Of a stretch of 64,000 bases of DNA, positions 42,859 to 51,100 are shown piece after piece (within the stretch, counting starts at the first letter, position 1; each line of letters starts with the position of its first letter). This DNA is from an uncultured Lachnospiraceae bacterium (GTDB lineage: Bacteria > Bacillota > Clostridia > Lachnospirales > Lachnospiraceae). Both the position numbers and the translations under genes were made by a program. The notes under the pieces are model-generated. The model searched no databases and was not told where the DNA came from. It worked only from the letters and a program-made list of their open reading frames with translations. The stretch spans positions 21,741 to 85,740 of the forward strand of contig CAJTYJ010000010.1 in NCBI GenBank assembly GCA_910583895.1, written 5' to 3'.

Positions 42859-45120
42859 TCATTCCTGCCGGGTTTTCCATCTTCTTATGTACAAGAATGC
42901 GGCTGCCAGAAGCAGAAGACTTCCTGCTAAAGTGTACGGACCGGTTCCGGTTCCGCCGGTCTTGGGCAGGGAATACAGGTATTCGTTCTTGACGGTCAAA
43001 GTCAGAACGTCACGGGTCTGATCACCTTCTGTGAAGGTGTATTTCACCAGACTGCCCTCCTTAAAATCCGCACCGGATATCAGGATATTGTCTTTTGCGT
43101 CCATGACCACCGGAGCTTTTGGCAGACCGTTTTCATCCCGTTCGATCTTGATGGTGAAGAAACCGGCGGGAAGCTGATAACCCATGGGTGTTTTGGTCTC
43201 TGTCAGTCTCCAGGTCCCCTCCGACAGGGGCTGATCAAAGGAGAGACTGCCTTTTTCGTCCGTGACAACGGTACCAATCACTTCCTCGGTATCTCCCTCT
43301 CCAAGCTTTGAAAGCCGGAACTCTGCTCCTGCCAGCGGCTCTCCGGACGGATTCGTCTTGAGAAGCTGCAGGTCCACTTTGTCGGACTGGTAGCAGTTTT
43401 GGAAGGTAAAGGCTGCGAGTCCCTGGGAACTCAGAGTCAGCGTCTGGGTCTCCTTGCTTTCTTCCCCGATCTGGTAGCCGGGCGGCAGATCGATCTCCTC
43501 TACCGTATAGTCTCCCGGTGAAAGGTTCTGGAAGCGGGCGGTCTCGTTCGCCTTCAGGGTGAACTCTCCGGGCCTGAGCTTCCCGTCCCCGGAATCGGAG
43601 GTGTTGCTCGCTCCCGTGTAGTAGGTAAACTCAGAGCTTCCTACCAGCACATGGTAGAGGGCGTGCTCCACCGGTTTTTCGTCTTTGTCCTTCAGGATGA
43701 AATGGAAGACGTCTCCGCCCGGCGTCATGGAAGCATCGCCTTTTTGATTCACCACTTCCTTGGTCACAGTCAAAAGCCGGCTGTACTCTGCTTTTTTATT
43801 GACAAAAGGCAGGGTACGGACCGAAACCTCCGCCACCTGGTTTGTGTATCCTTCGGTGGCCAGCGGCAGCGTCTGGATATACTCCGGATTCCCGATCTCA
43901 TTGACACTGTATACCGTCCCTGGCTCGATCCCCGCAAAGACCGCCGTCTGACCGGGCTTCAGGGTAAAGGTTCCGTCAGCAGCCGTTGTGTGATACAGAG
44001 ACGCTGTCCCGGCGGCGGAATCCGCTTCCGGTTGTTCAGCAAAAGCCGGTGTCTCAGGAACTGCCGGCACCAGGTTCTTCTGTGCATCGTACAGATAATA
44101 ATTCACCCCGGCCCAGAGACTGCCGTCTGCTTTTTTCAGCTCAAAGCGGAAATCCACATCGGGCGTGGTGTAATCTTCCAGCCTCTTGGTGACTGCAAAG
44201 GAGGCCTCCGAGTTATGGAAGCTCACCAGCGTCGTTCCGTTTATGCCTCCTTTTTTCGAAGTCTCGCCGTCACCCGCGATCCGCCAGCCGGGAGGAAGGG
44301 CCGTCTCCGTCACCTCATAGTCCATTCCGTCCTGGATATAGGGGACGCCGTTCTCATCTTCGCCTTCAAAGACTGCTGTCTGTCCGCCTTTCAATGTAAA
44401 GGTTCCATCTTCCCCGGTCGTCCTGCTGCCAGTCTCCCGGCCGGTCTGGCTGTCAATCACCTTGTAAGGAAGCCCCGCTGCCGGTTTTTTCTCCAACTTT
44501 AATTCAAAGGTGAAATCCGGCGTCTGCGGCACCTCGTAGCCATCCGGAAATGCGACGGTCTTACTGACCTCAAGCTTCGCTGCTCCGCCTCCGCCGGGAT
44601 TGTAAAGGTTCCGGAAGACAAACGTCTCTGTCTTATACTCTTTGGTACCGGACACCGGATCGCCTCCCGCCGGGAAGATCTGGGTATAACCATCTTTGGA
44701 AATCTCCCGGATCACATAGCCAGTTCCCGGTGAGATGCCGGAGAACCTGGCCATCTGTCCTGCTTTCAGGGTAAATCTTCCGCCCTGGGTAAAGAATGCA
44801 TTCTGCTCTGCTCCCAGTTCTTCCTTCGTCAGTTCCCGTCCGCTTAAGTCGCAGAGCCGGTAGGACTGCTCCTCCGTAAGCTCTGCGCCGCCGCGGCTTA
44901 AGGCCAGGGTGAAGGTAAAACGGTCATCCGGATCTGCCATGCAGCCTTCACTGTTCACGACTTCCTTTCCGATATACAGATCCACCCTGCCGTCGGACTC
45001 GTTCTCAAATACAACCCGGGGCACCGCCCCGCTGCCCGACGCATGAACCGGACTCAGGCTTCCTGCCAGACAGCAGATGACGGTCAGGAAGGATAACAGC
45101 TTTTTATATGTTTTTTTCAT
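42859..45120 (-). CDS. Ancillary LPKTGG pilin / CnaB-repeat surface protein (operon 2 only)
   Basis: 753 residues. Signal peptide (LLSFLTVICCLAGSLSPVHASG), five or six CnaB-type modules each ending in a GxFTLKxGQ/NxAxF turn followed by an E-box (VIREISKDGY, EVTETALPPGW, TVEEIDLPPGY, RLTETKTPMGY), then YSLPKTGGTGTGPYT, a helix and RRWKTRQE. It has no counterpart in operon 1. The ATG at 45120 is the only plausible start, but the nearest GGAGG is unusually far (about 24 bases), so expression may be low or the start different. Likely a basal or side subunit of pilus 2. Confidence 0.88.
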   Translation of the reverse strand: MKKTYKKLLSFLTVICCLAGSLSPVHASGSGAVPRVVFENESDGRVDLYIGKEVVNSEGCMADPDDRFTFTLALSRGGAELTEEQSYRLCDLSGRELTKEELGAEQNAFFTQGGRFTLKAGQMARFSGISPGTGYVIREISKDGYTQIFPAGGDPVSGTKEYKTETFVFRNLYNPGGGGAAKLEVSKTVAFPDGYEVPQTPDFTFELKLEKKPAAGLPYKVIDSQTGRETGSRTTGEDGTFTLKGGQTAVFEGEDENGVPYIQDGMDYEVTETALPPGWRIAGDGETSKKGGINGTTLVSFHNSEASFAVTKRLEDYTTPDVDFRFELKKADGSLWAGVNYYLYDAQKNLVPAVPETPAFAEQPEADSAAGTASLYHTTAADGTFTLKPGQTAVFAGIEPGTVYSVNEIGNPEYIQTLPLATEGYTNQVAEVSVRTLPFVNKKAEYSRLLTVTKEVVNQKGDASMTPGGDVFHFILKDKDEKPVEHALYHVLVGSSEFTYYTGASNTSDSGDGKLRPGEFTLKANETARFQNLSPGDYTVEEIDLPPGYQIGEESKETQTLTLSSQGLAAFTFQNCYQSDKVDLQLLKTNPSGEPLAGAEFRLSKLGEGDTEEVIGTVVTDEKGSLSFDQPLSEGTWRLTETKTPMGYQLPAGFFTIKIERDENGLPKAPVVMDAKDNILISGADFKEGSLVKYTFTEGDQTRDVLTLTVKNEYLYSLPKTGGTGTGPYTLAGSLLLLAAAFLYIRRWKTRQE

Positions 45121-45193
45121 GATTTTTTGCAGGGGACAGCCGGAACCTCCAATTTCCGCCAGTCCCCAATCCTCCTTTCTTGTATCTGATGTC

Positions 45194-48100
45194 CTACTGC
45201 GGTAAGCCGCCCGAGCCTGAGATGCCTCCGGTATTTTGGGAACTCCAGACAACCTGAGCATTAGGCGCGCCCCACTTTGTCTTATAGCCTGCAAGCGAAT
45301 TTTTGGGCTGCTCCACAACGATCCTGGTCAGATTCTCACAGTTCTCAAAAGCATTATCAGCAATCCACGAGACTCTGGATGGTATGGTAATCTCCGTCAG
45401 GTTGCTGCAGCCCGAAAATGCACCCCAATAAATCTCTGTCACACTGTCCGGCAATTTTACTGATCTCAGATTCGTACACCCGCCAAATGCCCTATTATTA
45501 ATCTCAGACACACCCATCGGTATTTCTACAGACTCTATTGTCTCATTATCCGCAAATGCACTGCCACCAATCGAGGTCACTCTGAAGATTGTATCTTCTG
45601 AACCAGCTATTCTGACCAATGCAGGAATCACCACATGCGGGCCCTGCAAATCCAGGGGATCTCCATCCACCGAATAGAGCTTTTCAGCACCCGTCACAAA
45701 CTCGTGAAAAACTCCCGTTCCAATCACCGATGCCAGATATTTCAGTTCCGCCGTACTACTCCGGTTCTGCTCCACTGGGATATGGTCAGGCACAAATGTG
45801 ACTTTCAAATCAGCATTTCTACCGCCTTCATGTACCGTACTGAGATCCCCGTTTTCATTGCTGTTTTCCTCAGAATCATCCTCGAAGGTCCACTGCCACC
45901 TAACTGCTTTTACCTGATTTCCGTCCAGGTCTCTGGCCGTACCGTCAGAATAGACCGCCTGAACCTTCACATGATAATCAAAAGGTCTGAGGATCCACCT
46001 GGACATATAATCCGGTTCAAAATCCATGTCTGTCACATACTGCTCCAGCACTTTCGACGTCAGGCTCTGAACCGGCATATACGTAAGGCTGACTTCTTTC
46101 GTCATCCCTTCCCAGGAAATCTTCCATTTCAGTTCTTCAGACCGATTTTCTCTGATAATGTCTTCCTGGGACATCCCGCCGGTCTTCAGCTCTTTGATCT
46201 GGAAGCTTCCCACTCCTGGTGTCAGCTCTTTCACTGTTCCGTCCGAATAGGTTCCGGAAATCCGGATATATCCGTTCAGCAAATTTACAGTGGGGCGGTA
46301 CGGATTTTCACCCGATAAATCCTGTACTCCCGGATACCACGAAACCTCGTCATAATAGACCTTACCTTTTACGACTTCCACATTCAGCTCCGCCGGCAGG
46401 CGGCTGGGTGTCTGGTAGATCAGCATGGTGTCCCGATTACCGGAGAGACCCGCAATCTTCTGCAAACGACCGCTCTGGCTGTCAGGTCTTAAGTCCTTAA
46501 GCTCATACCCTGCTTTCTCTTTTTCCCGGACAGTCCACAGCGTTCCCTCCGGCAGGTCCAGCCTTGCGTACTCTCCGGCGCGGAGAAGGATCTCTCCCTC
46601 CGGCCCGGTCTCCCCGGTACGGACCGGCTCCTGCCCGGAACCATCCTCCGGCTCCTGGATGTGGTATACCTCATAAGGGATACCGCCCCGCCCCTGGGAA
46701 AGGAGAATGTCTTCAGCCTTTACACTGCTGAGATCTTTTTTGTAAGACTCTGCCGGATCTTTTTCGTTCAGCAGAAGTACCTGTTCAAGCAGCATTGTGA
46801 AGATCTCATCCGAGCCGGTCTCCATCTCCTTGGCGATCTCCACGGGGATCTTCTTGTTGGAGTTGACAAAGCCGATATACAGTGTCCTGGCATCTTCTTC
46901 CTTTGCCTCTCCCACCGCAAGGCTGAACTGGCTGTCGGAGAGAGTCTCCGGATACAGTGGTCTTCTGTTTCCGCTGCTCAGAGGTCCCGTACGCCGTCCG
47001 GACACCGCTTTTGCCTTTTTCGCGGAGCTTTCCATTGTCATACTGCCGGCATCATCGGACCGTGCGGACTGCCCCGCCTGCCGGAAAATGTTGTCTTTGT
47101 TATAAGCCACCATATCCTCTGCCATATCCGTGTCATGTATGTTACTGTCCGCCTCCGTAACTGCATTATCCGCATATCCTGCCAGCATGCCCCAGGCCGC
47201 ATCCGACTCTTCCCACACCTCCACAAGGCGCAGATCTCCCTCCTGAGCTTTGGTGCTCAGATTCAGATATACTCTCTCATCCCCCAGGAAATCCACGATG
47301 GGTACGCCGCCTTCGGTTTTGTACAGTTCAATCCTGCCGTCCGCACCGGTGGTCTGAATCCGGTCATCCATGGGAACCACTTCCTGCGGAGAAATCAAAC
47401 CGTTTGACGGGTCAGCCGTCCCTTCCCGGGTGGTGAATCTCACATAGGAAACGCCTGCTGCCGGAACCCATCCGCCGGATGTATACCGTTCCAGCCTCCA
47501 CACAAGCCTGCTTCCTTCCGGAACTTTTTCCGAATCTTCCGTCATGAATTTGACTTTTTCATCCATGACATCATGGCCTTTGACCTCATTTTCGATGGAA
47601 GCCACCGGGTTATGCTCTACGGTACCGGTAACCGCCGCGTCATCCTTCGGATCGCTCTGGCTGATCTCCACAACCGCCGAGACATACATCCCCACTTGTC
47701 CGGATGCGCCTTTCTGGTAGGTCGTCTGTTCAATCCGGTGCTGATCCTCTGGCGCCTCTCTTAACTCATAGGCCGTAACCCCGTCCTTCTGATATTTCGC
47801 CAGCACACTGTCCGGTATGATGACCGTCACGTCCGGTTCCAGCAGATAGACGCCGCTGTTCAGGGAATCCTCAGATTCGCTGGGCCACTGATCCTTCAGG
47901 ATATTTCCGGATTTGTCGATCACTTTTACTTCACAGCTTTCTGTAAAAAGTTCACCGTTCAGATAAAGCTGCACGCTGACTGCTTTTTTCGTCTTTGTAA
48001 AGCTTTCCGCTCCATCTCCCGGCTGCTGGTTTTCCTGGCCCAGAGAACTTCCGTTTCCACCAAGAACATCCAATATCCCTAAGGAAGACTGATTTTCCTG

Positions 48101-51100
48101 AGCCAGCACGGGAGGATCGGTCTGATCCCATCCGCCGCCTGCATTTTCCAGGTAGCTCACAGCTGCCTTATCCTTCGGGTCGTATATATACGCCTTACTG
48201 ATGTACAGGCTGCCTGCCTTACCGTTGATGAAGGTTACGTCTACATCCTCCTTCGGGAAATTTCCCGTAAAAGGTTTATTGTTTTCCGGATAGATCTGAG
48301 GATATTTCTCCGGCTCTGTTAAATCTTTCTCATGCACCTCCGTGATCTCATAAAGATCCCCGACTTTTCCTGCATACTGGAACACAGCTGTCTCGCCGGA
48401 CTTCAGCCAGAAGATACCAGTAGTCAAATCGGTCCTTCTCTGTGTCACCCCATCTGGCAGCGGCACTTCCTTGCCCTGCTTCATCAGGGTATAGGCAAGC
48501 CCTTTCTGGAGCTCTCCTTTCAGTGTTACCGTCATGGGGAAGGAAGGCTCTTCTGTCTCTCCTTCTTTCTCTGTTTCCGCCGCAAGCTGCTTGCTCACGG
48601 ACAGGGAACGCCACAGATAATCGTTGGTAAAGGAAATATCCTTTCTGGTACCGTATTCCGGCATGGTTACCAGGATTCCTTCTCCGCCGGCCGGTATGGT
48701 CTGCTGATAATCCCCGGATTCGTCCGGCAGCTCCGTCACTTTATAAGTCACGCCTGCTTCCAGACCGGAAACGCGGATCGTCCTTCCCGCACACTGGCAG
48801 GTGATCGTTCCATCTCTATCCAGCTCCTGCGGCGTCTGTGTTCCACTGCCCGTCAGATACCAGGTAATCTTTTTACATTCATCCAAACTCAGATCCGTTT
48901 CCTGCGTTGTCCCGTCTTCCGTAGTCGTCACCTTTTGAATTTTAAATGTAAATTCCTGTTTACATTCTTTCGGATCCTGATTGGTGAGCTTCTTGGTGAT
49001 ATACAGTTCTTTCCAGCGATAGATATTGGTGAATTCTGCCTTTTCTCCTTCCAGAGACGTAGTTCCTGACTGGAACGGTGTCTGGCAGATCCAGTTGCCG
49101 GTAGCGTCTATACCGGTCCCGTCTTCTGTCACTTCGGTGATTCGGTACTGGATTCCCGGAGCTTCAAAGCAAAGAGCCGCCACTTCACCCTTTTTCAGCG
49201 TGAAGATTCCATTCTCATCCGTTTTTCGCATGCAGCCTGTCAGGCTGGTTCCATAATCCGGATGGGGGCCCGGAAGGACACCGCCTACCCCAACGGAATC
49301 TACATAATAAAATTCTTTGTTCGCCAGAGGTGTAAATTCTTCCTCTGCCGAGTTCCTGGTCTCAATCTTGAACTGAAACCTGGTCTGTGCGTCTTCTATT
49401 CCCTCCTCCGTGTCCAAAGTTCCCTGGAGAAGTTTCCGGACATAGACAACCGGACGATATTCATTGGTGACAGTAATCGCTCTTCTGCCGTTTTCATCTG
49501 TGCGGTTATCCACGGCATTGGATGTTCCTTTCCAGAAAATCTGTTCTGTCTCTCTTGCCTGGATTCCGTCTGCATTGGGAAGCTGGAATTCTGCGGTCTG
49601 ATCCGGACGCAGCCGGAAACAGCCTTTTCCATCTGTGGCATACAGACGATCATCTTTCAGCTCTCCGTTCTCATAGAGCCGATATTCCTGTCCGGCCAGT
49701 TTTTTCTCTGTCCCGTTCTCCACCTTGTAGAGCTCGAATTCAAAGAAAGTATTTTTAGTAGAATTCTGTATCTCCTCCGGTACATTATCTGCCAATTTTT
49801 TGGTAACGGTCAAAATTTCCATGGGCTTGACGGTCACAGTAACCGGATTGCTGCGCAGAAGTTCTGTCGATCCTTCGACCCCGTAGAACGCTTCATTCTT
49901 GGCCGCCTGATCTTTTTGGGTTCCTTCCGGAACCTTCATGCGGATCTGAAAGCCTGCATTTTGCATGGATTTCAATTCAAAGTCGCCGCCTTCGGAGGAC
50001 TTGCGCATATCCACTGCAACTGCGCGGACGGTTTTTGACCCTGCATCCGGATCCTGATCCCAGTCTTCCGCCTTTGTCCATCCGGATCCTTCTGCTTCCA
50101 GATTTTTATCCGGATTTTCGTTGTCCGTATAGTACACCACCGGATCGATTCCGATCCTTCTAAGCCCGCTCACGTCCACCGACTGGAATTCACCCTTCCA
50201 CTGGCTGCCCTCTGCACTCTCAAGCACATCATAGACAATCAGGCCTTTCCATGATCCCGCATCGGTATTTCCCACCGTGATCTCATATGTATAGCCTTTT
50301 CCCGTCTCCACCTCGGCACTGGTTCCGGGTTTTCCAAAACGGTCGGCATCTGCAATAACCGTCTTCTTGATGCCGGTCTCACCGCTCTGAGCGATGTCTT
50401 CATCTGCGATGTCCCGGGCATACAGGACATTGTAAACCTCTTCATTGACCGAGGAAGCCCCGTTGATATTGCTGCCCAGCGCTTTGTACTCTTCTTTCAG
50501 AGCTTCGTTCATGGAAGCCGGAAGATTGGCTCCTCCGTTGTCCGGAAAGATCTCTTCATTCTTCTTTCCGATCAGAGATCTTGACGGATCCGAAGGCATA
50601 AAGGCACAGACGTTGCTTTCCTTCTGGATCAGCTCCACGTCTTTCCGTTCATAATAGGCGCTGAAGCTGACGCCCCATCCTTCCATCCACATACCGTTTG
50701 TGTAGGTGGTGGGATCTGCGCCGTCGTACCAGACATGGAACGCCACACGGGTCCTGCTGGTTCCGTTGTAATTGGTGTCAATATCCCGCCTGGAATCCAC
50801 TTCCACCCGAACCTGAGTGGTATCCCACAGACCCGGCTGCTTTGTATAATTTCCCCTGCTGTCCAGATCCCGGATACGCCCTGCTGTCACCGGACGGGAA
50901 GGATCAAATTTCATCCCATAGGGAAGCAGATCATAAAATACCACGTGATTCTGACCCGGGTTCAATTCACTGTTACTCTGCAGAAAGTCTTTGGCCTCTT
51001 TGCTGTACACCTCGTATCCGTCATAAGCGGTCAGACAGTAATCCACCACCACACGGTCACCGGCCGAATCGTTGGTGCTCACAGACGTCTTGGTTGCCTG